Source: Lachnospiraceae bacterium (GTDB taxonomy: Bacteria; Bacillota; Clostridia; Lachnospirales; Lachnospiraceae). From it: 64,000 nucleotides of DNA. The translations under genes were made by a program, and so were the position numbers. Numbering within the stretch: the first letter of the stretch is position 1; every line of letters begins with the position of its first letter. The DNA is taken from the NCBI GenBank assembly GCA_949383255.1, contig CASJPF010000003.1, forward strand, positions 1-64,000, read 5' to 3'. Below are positions 35,545-45,100 of this stretch, one piece after another. The notes below the pieces were generated by a model, which saw only the letters and a program-made list of their open reading frames with translations, did no database searches and was not told the DNA's origin.

Positions 35545-35597
35545 TAATATAAGCAAACAGTTTGGAAGGTTTTAGAGAGCAGGTAAGGAGTTAGAGA

Positions 35598-35816
35598 ATG
35601 AAAGTAAGTTATAACAAACTATGGAAATTATTAATTGACAAGAATATGAAAAAGATGGATTTGCTTGAAGCAGCTCGGATGAGCCCAAATACCTTGGCAA
35701 AATTGGGAAAAAATGAAGATGTTTCTATGGATATTCTTAGACGTATCTGCGAATATTTACAGTGTGATATTGGCGATATTATGGAAATGGTTCCTGAGAA
35801 TTTAGAGATAAAGTAA
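35598..35816 (+). CDS. Small Xre-family HTH regulator
   Basis: 72 residues, a single Cro/C1-type HTH (MKVSYNKLWKLLIDKNM ... MSPNTLAKLGKNEDVSMDILRRICEYLQCDIGDIMEM). Such one-domain regulators are common at the head of mobile or defence modules. A piece of a second, similar HTH gene survives at 36244-36293 directly before brxA. It may set expression of the downstream BREX genes; this is inference from position. Confidence 0.88.
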   Translation: MKVSYNKLWKLLIDKNMKKMDLLEAARMSPNTLAKLGKNEDVSMDILRRICEYLQCDIGDIMEMVPENLEIK

Positions 35817-35835
35817 TTTACAAAGAGGTTAAAGT

Positions 35836-36126
35836 ATGTTAGCGTTTTATCATTATCCTTTCGTGCAAAATCAAAATTTTAGAGCGTACACAAAAGAGGA
35901 TTTGTCTGATAGTTCTAAGGTAGAAAAATTGTTTGATTATTGTCAGATACTTGAGGCATATATTACAAAATCAGGCTGGGATTATTTGATTCAGAGGTAT
36001 GGATACGAAGGGCTTTATCATATTGATCAAAAAAGTGGTTGGTTTAACGCAGAAAATTTAGAGGAATTTAAACAATGCGTTGACGCAGAAGTAGAATACT
36101 GTATCGTAGCAGGTCTGAATGCATAA
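35836..36126 (+). CDS. Hypothetical protein, 96 residues, paired with the HTH gene
   Basis: Not recognised. Soluble and aromatic-rich (FYHYPF, GWDYLIQRYGYEGLYHID). It starts 19 bases after the HTH stop with AAAGAGG ahead, so both are one transcript. It could be a partner or a toxin-like protein of the regulator. Nothing in the sequence decides this. Confidence 0.65.
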   Translation: MLAFYHYPFVQNQNFRAYTKEDLSDSSKVEKLFDYCQILEAYITKSGWDYLIQRYGYEGLYHIDQKSGWFNAENLEEFKQCVDAEVEYCIVAGLNA

Positions 36127-36149
36127 GAAACCATTTAGAGATAATTCTA

Positions 36150-36231
36150 TGCACATGGGCACCCAAGGGAATTTTGTCAGCGAAGCTGACGGGTGCCCAG
36201 CGCAGGGAAGTCTTGTCTTCCCTACTCGATT
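36150..36231 (+). repeat. Structured intergenic repeat, GAGTAGGG family (copy 7)
   Basis: GGGCACCC (36157-36164) pairs with GGGTGCCC (36191-36198) around GTCAGC-gaa-GCTGAC (36176-36190). The second hairpin is AGGGAAG (36204-36210) with CTTCCCT (36217-36223), then ACTCGATT. Same orientation and layout as copy 1. It separates the HTH genes from brxA. Confidence 0.75.
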
Positions 36232-36243
36232 GGTAAGTTACAG

Positions 36244-36293
36244 AGGTAGAAAATGATATTGGAGATATTATGAAAATGAAAGATGAGGAATAA
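36244..36293 (+). pseudogene. 3' remnant of a second Xre-type HTH gene
   Basis: The bases code NDIGDIMKMKDEE then stop, matching the C-terminal CDIGDIMEM of the HTH protein at 35598. The rest of the gene is missing, replaced by repeat copy 7. It suggests that a regulator once sat directly before brxA. Confidence 0.6.
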
Positions 36294-36297
36294 TTGA

Positions 36298-36906
36298 TTG
36301 AAAAGAAAGAAGTATAGTGCAGGAGCTGTAAAGTTTTCCTTGTGGTTTGTGGAATTTCGCAAAGAAGTTCAGCTCTTGGCGCAGGGGCGAACATTTGATG
36401 AAATAAAGGCGCTTAGCATTGAGCAAAATATATTTGGCGCATCGACGCCAGCCAGAGCAGCAATGATTCAATCTACATTAACTGCGAGGATTAAAAACAT
36501 GGATTCAAGTTTCTACCCTCTTTTTATGGATAGCGATGTAGCTACACAAAAATTATATGCACTGACAGGAAGCTTTGCCCATGATACCTTATTTTTTGAT
36601 TTTATGTATGAGGTTGTCAGAGAAAAAATGGTTATTGGCATAAACACGCTTACGAACGCAGATATTCGTATATTTTTTAAGAACAAAAAGACACAAGATG
36701 AAATTGTAGCAAAATGGACAGAGCAGACGCTGCAAAGGCTTTGCATAAACTATAAGGCACAACTTTATGAGGCAGGTATCCTTGACAACAAGACAAGAAA
36801 TACAGAACGTCAGATATTAAAGCCGATTCTTGATCCAGTATTAAAGCACTGGCTAGAAGACTATGGATATGGACAGGTAGTCAAAGCCTTAGAAGGGATA
36901 CGATAG
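36298..36906 (+). CDS. brxA: BrxA, BREX inner-membrane-protein-like (DUF1819) component
   Basis: 202 residues of the DUF1819/BrxA family (KYSAGAVKFSLWFVEFRKEVQLL, ARIKNMDSSFYPLFM, DPVLKHWLEDYGYGQVVKALEG). BrxA is a small helical, DNA-binding BREX subunit. I use the TTG at 36298 because GAGGAA lies 8 bases upstream and the family begins right there. First gene of the BREX set; brxB follows 103 bases later. Confidence 0.88.
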   Translation: MKRKKYSAGAVKFSLWFVEFRKEVQLLAQGRTFDEIKALSIEQNIFGASTPARAAMIQSTLTARIKNMDSSFYPLFMDSDVATQKLYALTGSFAHDTLFFDFMYEVVREKMVIGINTLTNADIRIFFKNKKTQDEIVAKWTEQTLQRLCINYKAQLYEAGILDNKTRNTERQILKPILDPVLKHWLEDYGYGQVVKALEGIR

Positions 36907-36952
36907 ATTCGGTTGAAAATGTCTAAAAGGAATAAAATGACAAAGAAAGGAG

Positions 36953-36989
36953 CGGCTTATAAGCCGTCAGCTTAGAGAACAAAAGTTCT
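36953..36989 (+). other. Two small dyads between brxA and brxB
   Basis: CGGCTTATAAGCCG (36953-36966) is a perfect 14-base palindrome and AGAAC-aaaa-GTTCT (36976-36989) is a hairpin. A possible operator or an mRNA-processing structure; no T run follows, so termination is unlikely. Confidence 0.4.
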
Positions 36990-37009
36990 AAAGGCTTGGG
37001 AATTAGATA

Positions 37010-37585
37010 ATGTCTAATTTTAGTGAACGTCTTGACAAGATGGAGGAAGCAGTTCGTAAGCCTTCCTTTCGACAAAGCAATGGTCGGGCAAATGAAGTGA
37101 ATTATTGGATATTTGATTATCCGCCAGAGAGGGAATTAGAAGTGCGTTCGCGCATCGAGCATATGCAAAATAGAAATCTCAAGGGCGGAGAAGCGTTTGA
37201 CTTGGTGGTCTTTGATTTGTATGACATTATTATTGATTTTCTCGAAGAAAATAGTTTTATGGAAAATTGCTACCAGTTTGAAAAGAAAAAAGGGATAGAA
37301 CGGATTGCAAAAGCAGTCAGCAATGCAATGAAGATAAATGACGAGGATAGTTATATTGTACAGTATATCAAAGAAAATACGCCGGAGAATGCAGTCGTTT
37401 TTTTGACAGGAGTTGGAAAATGTTTTCCTATTTTGCGCTCTCATAAGGTGCTCAACAATTTGCATCAGGCGTTTGTGAGAGTTCCGGTGGTGATGTTTTT
37501 TCCAGGGATATATAACGAGCAGGAATTAATTTTGTTTGGCGAGATAAAAGACGACAATTATTATAGAGCGTTTAAATTGGTATAA
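37010..37585 (+). CDS. brxB: BrxB, BREX DUF1788 component
   Basis: 191 residues of the DUF1788/BrxB family (NYWIFDYPPERELEVRSRIEHM, FDLYDIIIDFLEE, VVFLTGVGKCFPILRSHKVLNNL, VPVVMFFPG). Needed for BREX function in studied type 1 systems; its biochemical role is unclear. It is separated from brxC by 261 bases holding a MITE-like element, so brxC expression may depend on read-through or a separate promoter. Confidence 0.88.
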   Translation: MSNFSERLDKMEEAVRKPSFRQSNGRANEVNYWIFDYPPERELEVRSRIEHMQNRNLKGGEAFDLVVFDLYDIIIDFLEENSFMENCYQFEKKKGIERIAKAVSNAMKINDEDSYIVQYIKENTPENAVVFLTGVGKCFPILRSHKVLNNLHQAFVRVPVVMFFPGIYNEQELILFGEIKDDNYYRAFKLV

Positions 37586-37604
37586 GAATGTACAAGGGAA
37601 ATAT

Positions 37605-37773
37605 ATCAAGCCATCACGAAGTGGTTTTGTATGGCTTGATGTTACTATTCACAGCTTCTAGCTGCTCATAGTAACGGCATTTGCGCATTCTAAGTCGCCT
37701 GCGGCGAGGCGCAAATGCTTATATAATTTACTGTATTGGGTCGTAAATGCGCAGTTCGACTGTGAATAGTAAC
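37605..37773. repeat. MITE-like element (copy C) with adjoining hairpin
   Basis: GTTACTATTCACAG (37641-37654) and CTGTGAATAGTAAC (37760-37773) are perfect 14-bp inverted ends. Inside, GCATTTGCGC pairs with GCGCAAATGC (37677-37718). Just outside, ATCAAGCCAT pairs with ATGGCTTGAT (37605-37640), the same module found inside copies A and D. It sits in the BREX operon between brxB and brxC. Confidence 0.75.
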
Positions 37774-37846
37774 GGCTTAATACCTACGACAGGAAGCCGA
37801 GGACAAAACTGTTACAATTTGGACAAAGCAAGAATGGAGGATTAAA

Positions 37847-40800
37847 ATGCAGATTAAAGAGATGTTTGCCAAACCGATTGATCGAGAGATTCAAGGTGTT
37901 ATTATTGTAGGTCAAGGGGAAGAGGCAGGAGTTTTGCAAGAGCTTGAAGAATACGTCGTTACAAGAGAACTGCAAAAGCATTTTGCGGATTTTTTTGAGG
38001 CATATCAGAAAGGGATTGTGGGGAATACGAATGAAATTGGAGTGTGGATCTCTGGTTTCTTTGGAAGTGGTAAATCTCATTTTTTAAAAATACTATCTTA
38101 TATTCTTGACAATAAGGAGATTGATGGAAAGAGAGCCATTGATTTCTTTGAACAAGACCATAAAATATCTGACAAAATAGTAATGGAGAACATGAAACTG
38201 GCGGCAAAGACGCCGACCGATGTAGTGCTTTTTAATATTGATTCTAAAAGTGACAGCGACAGCAAACAAAATAAAGGTGCGATTGTCAAAGTGTTTTTAA
38301 AGGTATTTAATGAGATGAGAGGTTTATGTGGCAGTTTGCCCCATCTTGCTGATTTGGAGAGTCAGCTTATGGAAACAGATCAATATGAGGCATTCAAGCA
38401 AGCATTTGCAGACGAATGTGGTTCTGTGTGGGAGAAGTCGCGTCATAAGTTTGATTTTATCCAAGATGATGTGGTTGAGGCTCTTGTAAAGATTGGTTTT
38501 ATGAGTGAAGCGGCTGCAAGAAACTGGTGTGAGAAAGCAACAGAAACGTATCATATTAGCATTGAGGATTTTGCAAAACGTGTGAAGGAATATATAGATA
38601 AAAAGGGCAATAACCATCATGTTGTGTTTATGGTGGATGAAGTGGGACAGTATATTGGCGATGATTCTAACTTGATGCTGAATCTCCAGACGGTGAGAGA
38701 GGAACTCTCCAAGGAATGCAAAGGCAAGGCATGGGTTATTGTGACAAGCCAGCAAGATGTAGATTCTATTATGACAGTTAAGGGGAACGATTTTTCTAAA
38801 ATTCAAGGGCGTTTTGCGACAAGGCTTGCACTCTCTTCTGCAAATGTAGATGAAGTGATTAAGAAAAGAGTATTGGAGAAAAATAATATTGGTGCACAGA
38901 CTTTAAGGCTTCTCTATGCGCAGAAGGCAACAATTATCAAAAATCTTATTGTGTTTAATGATGGTGTGGAAAAGAAACTTTATGCCAATGAAACGGATTT
39001 TGCACTATGTTACCCGTTTGTGCCATATCAGTTTCAGCTCCTTGCAAGTGTGCTGACCTCCATTCGCACACATGGCGCATCTGGCAAACATTTATCTGAG
39101 GGAGAGCGTTCGATGCTTGCGCTCTTTAAAGAGTCGGCAGTTCAGATCATGAGTGCGTCGGAGGGGGCAATTGTGCCATTTCACCGATTTTATGATGCCT
39201 TGGAGAATTTTCTGGATCACAGCCATAGAGGTGTTATTATTCGCGCTTATGATAACAGTAAAATTAACCCAGAAAAAAGAACTTCCAATGTATTTGCTAT
39301 CAATGTATTGAAAACTCTTTTTATGATAAAATACATACTTGAGATTGAGGCAAATGTGGACAATATTACAAGTCTTATGATTGATGACATTGATACAGAT
39401 CGCATTGCTTTGAAAGAGGAGGTTTTGTCAGCGTTAAAAACACTTCATCAACAGATGCTAATTCAAAAAAATGGTAGTATTTATGTGTTTCTGACAAATG
39501 AAGAACAAGAAATCAATCGTGAGATTGACTGTCAAAGTGTGGAGATGACAGAGGTTGTTGAAAGGGTATCCGAGATGATTTTTGAGGATATTTTATCGGA
39601 AAAGCGGTATCGTTATTCTGCACCTGCCAAAAATCCTGCGTTTCAGGGGCGCTATACATTTGCATTGAATCAGACAGTGGATGACAAACCTTATAAATCC
39701 AATCAGAATTATGGTGTGGGGCTTCGCATTCTGACACCGTGGTATGAGGGCGGGAATGATGATGCAACGCTTCGCATGATGTCAGGGACAGGGAGAGAGG
39801 TACTTGTACTTTTGCCAAACGATTCGGCATTTCTTGACGAGCTAAAAACTTACTTAAAGATTGAGAAATTTTTGCGGTTTAATACAGCATCACGACTTCC
39901 CAAATATGAGACGATCAAAGAGGCAAAGCGTGTGGAAATGCGTGAGCGCAACGCAAATGCAAAACTCTATCTGACAGAAGGATTGCGGGAGGCAGCAATC
40001 TATGTAAATGGCGATATAGTACATCTATCTGCAAAGGAAGTAACGGGGCGCATTAATGAAGCGATTGGTCGATTAATCCAGATCGTCTATCACAAACTGT
40101 CATATATTGATGTCGCAATGGATGAAGCGGCTGTGCGCAAGATGCTTCAAACCAACAATCAGGTTCGCTTGAATCTTGACAAAGAGACAGAGCCGAATAT
40201 TCATGCGCTTGATGATGTGCTTAACTATATTAAAAATAATACAAATATTCATATTAAGACTTCCATGAAAACTATAAAAGACCATTTTATGAGTGTGCCT
40301 TATGGTTTTGTTGAGGAGGATGTCTATTGGCTGGTTGCGAGACTGTTTTGGCGCGGTGAATTAAATTTTACTGTAAATGGGGCAGTTGTGACACGAATGA
40401 ATCAATCTGGTGATGAGATTGCAGATTATATTATCAAGAAACAGTATGCAGATAAGCTCTTGATGGAGGTGAGGGTCCATGTACCGGAGAAGGATAAGAA
40501 GGCAGTACAAAAAGTAGCAAAGGAATTGTTTGGAACATCTGTAATATCGGAAGATGAAGATACCAGTATGCGTAATTTCCAAAATGATTCACGAAGACGA
40601 ATAGACGAGATGGAAAGACTGGAAACCAATTATCAGCATTATGCTTATCCCGGAAAAAAAGTAATCGCTGAGGGAAAGAAATTATTGTGTTCTGTGGTAC
40701 AGATTTCAGAGCCAAAAGAGTTTTTTACGTATATTTCCAAACATCAGGACGATTTTATGGATTATGCCGAGGACTATGAACCTGTTAAGACTTTCTTTGG

Positions 40801-41476
40801 CGGGGAGCAACAACAAATTTTTATGAGGGCATTTGATATGCTCGAAATTTATAATGATAGTAAGACCTATATTGTAGATGAAGAACTTGAAAAGATTGTT
40901 GCACAGATGAGCGCCATTGTCAAAAAAGATATGCCATACAGGGATATTCCACAGCTTCCAGACCTTCGTAAGAAGTTTATGGACGCGTACACAAAGGTAC
41001 TAGAAGCTGCCGCTGCACCAGTAATGCAGTCAATCGAGGAAGCAAAGGACAGAGTGGTACAAGTTGTTGATACAAAGGAGTATGCAGCAGAGAGAAAGCC
41101 AAAATATATTGAACTTTTTTTTGAGATTAGCAGTGGAGCAGAAAAGTGTAACAATGTCTCAAGTCTTAGAAGTTATGCAGATAAGGCAGAAGCGCTGAAA
41201 ATCCGTCTGTTGAATGAAATGGATGCTATAGATGTCAAAATTGCGCAGAGAAAGGCAGAGGAGGAAGAGAAGAAAAAGAATCCAAACAATAAAACAGTGG
41301 ATATTACTGTAAAAGTACCAATTAAGAAAACGAAGAACATCACCATAAAGAATATTACACATACTGCATCGTGGCGTATAGAGAATGCGGAGGATATTGA
41401 CAAATATATAGGACAGTTAAAAAAATCACTGTTGGCAGAACTGGAGGAAAATGATGTGGTAAATATTGAGTTTTAA
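37847..41476 (+). CDS. brxC: BrxC, BREX AAA+ ATPase
   Basis: 1209 residues, the usual size for BrxC/PglY. Walker A is GFFGSGKS near 70-77 and Walker B is VFMVDEVGQYIG near 264. A long helical C-terminal half ends in a Lys-rich segment. BrxC is the large ATPase of the BREX complex, thought to couple recognition to methylation and exclusion. ATGGAGG lies 8 bases before the ATG. The next gene starts 22 bases after the stop. Confidence 0.93.
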   Translation: MQIKEMFAKPIDREIQGVIIVGQGEEAGVLQELEEYVVTRELQKHFADFFEAYQKGIVGNTNEIGVWISGFFGSGKSHFLKILSYILDNKEIDGKRAIDFFEQDHKISDKIVMENMKLAAKTPTDVVLFNIDSKSDSDSKQNKGAIVKVFLKVFNEMRGLCGSLPHLADLESQLMETDQYEAFKQAFADECGSVWEKSRHKFDFIQDDVVEALVKIGFMSEAAARNWCEKATETYHISIEDFAKRVKEYIDKKGNNHHVVFMVDEVGQYIGDDSNLMLNLQTVREELSKECKGKAWVIVTSQQDVDSIMTVKGNDFSKIQGRFATRLALSSANVDEVIKKRVLEKNNIGAQTLRLLYAQKATIIKNLIVFNDGVEKKLYANETDFALCYPFVPYQFQLLASVLTSIRTHGASGKHLSEGERSMLALFKESAVQIMSASEGAIVPFHRFYDALENFLDHSHRGVIIRAYDNSKINPEKRTSNVFAINVLKTLFMIKYILEIEANVDNITSLMIDDIDTDRIALKEEVLSALKTLHQQMLIQKNGSIYVFLTNEEQEINREIDCQSVEMTEVVERVSEMIFEDILSEKRYRYSAPAKNPAFQGRYTFALNQTVDDKPYKSNQNYGVGLRILTPWYEGGNDDATLRMMSGTGREVLVLLPNDSAFLDELKTYLKIEKFLRFNTASRLPKYETIKEAKRVEMRERNANAKLYLTEGLREAAIYVNGDIVHLSAKEVTGRINEAIGRLIQIVYHKLSYIDVAMDEAAVRKMLQTNNQVRLNLDKETEPNIHALDDVLNYIKNNTNIHIKTSMKTIKDHFMSVPYGFVEEDVYWLVARLFWRGELNFTVNGAVVTRMNQSGDEIADYIIKKQYADKLLMEVRVHVPEKDKKAVQKVAKELFGTSVISEDEDTSMRNFQNDSRRRIDEMERLETNYQHYAYPGKKVIAEGKKLLCSVVQISEPKEFFTYISKHQDDFMDYAEDYEPVKTFFGGEQQQIFMRAFDMLEIYNDSKTYIVDEELEKIVAQMSAIVKKDMPYRDIPQLPDLRKKFMDAYTKVLEAAAAPVMQSIEEAKDRVVQVVDTKEYAAERKPKYIELFFEISSGAEKCNNVSSLRSYADKAEALKIRLLNEMDAIDVKIAQRKAEEEEKKKNPNNKTVDITVKVPIKKTKNITIKNITHTASWRIENAEDIDKYIGQLKKSLLAELEENDVVNIEF

Positions 41477-41498
41477 AGATGGTGAGGAGGTTTTTTTG

Positions 41499-41990
41499 AT
41501 GGCATCATGGTCTGGAATCAGGTACAAATTAGAGAAAGAATATCTTGCAGATTCACTGCGCGGGCATATTCAGTATTATGTGACAACATACAGTAAAAGT
41601 CCCGACCATGAAGGACGGGCAGCAATTCGGTTTGACGGAAAGGAAATTATCAAAGGCTGTTATTGGAATAATTGGTATAGAGCACACCTCTTTCCAAGGG
41701 ATGATAAATATGCTCTTCGTATGGAACTAGAGTTTGCATATATGGATGATATAGCAATACAGCTTGGTGTGTTTGATCAGCGCTGTTTTTACCATGCCTT
41801 TTTTGTGTTTGACAATCAGAGTATTGACAAGAGTCTTTCCAGTGAGGATATACTTGTCAGAATCTTTGCCATTTTGGATAGGCGCATTGGAAAAAGGCGG
41901 CTGCGTGCAATGAAGACAGATATAGAGAAAGAAAGTAAAACAATACAATGCTTTTATGCGATTCGGGCAGCAGCTGAAAATATAATATAG
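41499..41990 (+). CDS. SF0329-family-like small protein within the BREX operon
   Basis: 163 residues. The start (MASWSGIRYKLEKEYLADSLRGHIQYYVTTY ... GRAAIRFDGKEI) resembles the SF0329 family of unknown function (W-S-x-I/L ... FADSLKGR ... DGEA-I-DGK). GAGGAGG sits 8 bases before the ATG at 41499, which I prefer to a TTG at 41466 inside brxC. It is not one of the six core type 1 BREX genes, so it is an accessory subunit or a passenger. Confidence 0.65.
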   Translation: MASWSGIRYKLEKEYLADSLRGHIQYYVTTYSKSPDHEGRAAIRFDGKEIIKGCYWNNWYRAHLFPRDDKYALRMELEFAYMDDIAIQLGVFDQRCFYHAFFVFDNQSIDKSLSSEDILVRIFAILDRRIGKRRLRAMKTDIEKESKTIQCFYAIRAAAENII

Positions 41991-42190
41991 ACAGGCAATA
42001 TCCTCTAAAACAATAGGTTTTTAGAAAAACACACAAGTTATAATGTGCCATATCAAGAAGATATGAGAAAATAAGAAAGGAATGTTATTGAAAACAAGTA
42101 GCGTTATAAAAGGCAAAAAAGAAACTTTATATAAAAAACAATCATATAAAAATTGACAGCTTTTTATACGCTTTCAATAATGGTACAAAA
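41991..42190. promoter_or_regulatory. 200-base gap with a promoter close to pglX
   Basis: TTGACA (42153-42158), a 17-base spacer and AATAAT (42176-42181) make a good promoter whose start site would fall about 3 bases before the pglX ATG. No Shine-Dalgarno is visible before that ATG. The methyltransferase may thus have its own, nearly leaderless transcript. Confidence 0.55.
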
Positions 42191-45100
42191 ATGAATAAAA
42201 CTACAATTAAGAATTTTGCAATCTGGGCGAGAAATAAGCTGATTGCAGATGCTCAATACAAAGCAGGGCTCATGGGAATTACAGCCAATGAGATACACCC
42301 TGCGTTGCCACAGTCAACAAAGGAAACAGAGTTTTATGATATTGGGACGGCAAAACCATATATGATTACAGGAGAAGCTATCAGGCAGCGCAGAAGTCTT
42401 GTAGAGATTATAAATCAAAGGGCAGAAGAGACAAATTATCAGACTGCATACAAGTACATTATAGAAGGTGTGGCTTATACATGGTTTAACCGCCTGATTG
42501 CAGTACGATTTATGGAGATTAATGATTATCTGCCATCGCATATTCGTGTGTTGTCCTCTGATCGCGGCAAGATAGAACCCGATTTGGTGAACGCTCCTTT
42601 TGATGCGGATTTGCCGTTTACAGAGAATGAGAAACAGGAAATTATTCGATTAAAGAATGAAAATAACTTGGACGAATGTTTTCGCCTGCTGTTTATCAAA
42701 CAATGCAATGCATTAAATGAAATTCTTCCAACTCTGTTTGAAAAGACAGCAGATTATACAGAGCTTTTGCTGAATATCTCTGTCATTGATAAGGAGGGAG
42801 TTGTTTGTCATCTGATAAAGGATATATCAGAAGACGATTTCAACATTGAAAAAGGCGGTCAAGTGGAGATTATTGGCTGGTTGTATCAATATTATAATAC
42901 AGAACCTAAAAACGAAGCTTTTGCAAAGCGTGGAAAAATTACAAAAGAGGAAATTCCCGCGGTGACACAGCTCTTTACCCCCGATTGGATTGTTCGTTAT
43001 ATGGTGGAGAATAGTCTTGGTCGCTTGTGGGTGGAGGGGCACCCAAATGAGTTGTTAAAATCCAAATGGAAATATTATTTGGAGGAGGCAGAGCAAGAGC
43101 CAGAAGTTCAAATAAAATTAGATGAAATACATAAAGCGTATGCAAAATTAAACCCAGAAGAAATTCATTTCATTGACCCTTGTATGGGCAGCGGGCATAT
43201 CCTTGTGTATGCCTTTGAAGTATTGATGCAGATTTATGAGTCTGCTGGATATTCTCAGAGAGATGCTGCAAGAAGTATTCTGGAAAAGAATCTCTATGGA
43301 TTAGATATTGACGATAGAGCATACCAGATGGCATATTTTGCGGTTATGATGAAGGCAAGACAGTATAACCGACGGATTCTCTCAGCAGAGACACCTTGTC
43401 ATGTGTATTCGATACAAGAAAGCAATTCCATTCATAGAAATCAGCTCCCATATTTTGGGGCGGGTTTTAACGAGGAAGAGAAAAATAGTGCTTTGAATCA
43501 GATGGACCAGTTACTTGACACACTAAAAGATGCCAAAGAATATGGTTCCATTTTGAATGTGGAGAATTATGATTGGGAACTGCTGAGGAGATTTGTGGAG
43601 AGTACAAATGCAGTTGGGCAGTTATCATTAGATGATTTAGGATTAGAACAGACAAAGGAAAAATTGCAAACACTCATTGCGATTGGTGAGACAATGGCAA
43701 GAAAATATGAAGTTGTTGTCACAAATCCGCCGTATATGAGTTCAGCAAGTATGGATAAAAAGTTAGCAAAATATGCTGTTAAGAATTATTCTATAGGTAA
43801 GGCAGATATGTTTGCCATTTTTATTGAAAAATGTAAAACTATGATTGCCCCGAATAGATATGTTGCAATGATAACACAACAAGCGTGGATGTTTATTACA
43901 TCATACGAAAAGTTACGAGAGTCTATGAGAAATTTTGAACTAATCAATATGTTACATTTGGGAGCAAGAGCATTTGATGAGATAAGCGGAGAAATAGTAC
44001 AAACAGTGGCTTTTATATATGCAAATCAAGGTATAGAAAATTATCGAGGATTATTTTGCAAGCTTACTGATGGAAAATCAGAAAAAGAAAAGGAACAACT
44101 TTTCTTATCAGGTATGGAACAATATGTGGCGTCGAAAGATAATTTTATATACATACCAGAACAACCATATATATATTGGATGAGTGATAACATGATAAGT
44201 GTTTTTAAGAATGGTCTTTTAAAAGAAAGATTATATCCCAAAACAGGAGTTACAACAGGAGATAATGAAATTTTTTTACGATATTGGAGTGAAGTGGATT
44301 TTAATAAAATAAATAGAAAATGGTATAAACTAAATAAAGGGGGAAGTTATAGAAAATGGTATGGCAATAATGAATTTGTAATTAATTGGGAGAATCACGG
44401 AGAGAAAATAAAATTATTTGAAGGTTCAACTATAAGAAATGAGAATTTTTATTTTAAAGAAGGTGTAACATGGGGAAAGATATGCTCAGGAACTTTTAGC
44501 GCAAGATATTCCAAAGATGATAGAATGTTTGATGCCATAGGATTAACTTGTTTTACGAATAAAGAAATTACATTACAGTATATGCTGGGATATTTATGTT
44601 CTAAAGTGGTGGATACTTATGTTAAGATGATGAATCCAACATTAAGTTATACAGTTGGCACAATTTCTAATCTTCCTTTTATATATGACACAAAGTCTGA
44701 AGTGAGAATTGTACCATTGGTTGACCGTTGTGTTGAAATAGCGAAAAAAGAATATGATAGCTATGAAATATCATATGATTTTCAGACGCATCCATTTCTA
44801 ACAATGAACCAGAAATCCTTTGATTCAGACGGTATTACAATAACAACCATCTCAGACAGCTTTGGACTATGGAAGGCATATACAGACATAGCATTTGAAA
44901 AATTAAAATATAATGAAGAAGAACTGAATCGAATCTTTATTGATATTTATGGCTTACAAGAGGAATTGACGCCAACTATAGAGGACAGAGACATTACTAT
45001 CCGCAAAGCAGACTTAGGCAGGGATATCCGCAGCTTTATTTCATATGCAGTTGGTTGTATGTTCGGACGGTATTCTCTCGCAAAAGAAGGATTGATATTT

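Larger units (their letters stand above)
35232..35597. other. 366-base region with a MITE-like element and a dyad
   Basis: Contains element B (35316-35464) and, closer to the next gene, CTATGA (35523-35528) with TCATAG (35539-35544), a possible operator for the small HTH regulator that follows. No gene. Confidence 0.6.

Noticed and set aside
25931-36231. CRISPR array from the recurring hairpin units
   Set aside because: Copies are kilobases apart, differ in sequence and lie singly between genes; no regular spacing and no cas genes.
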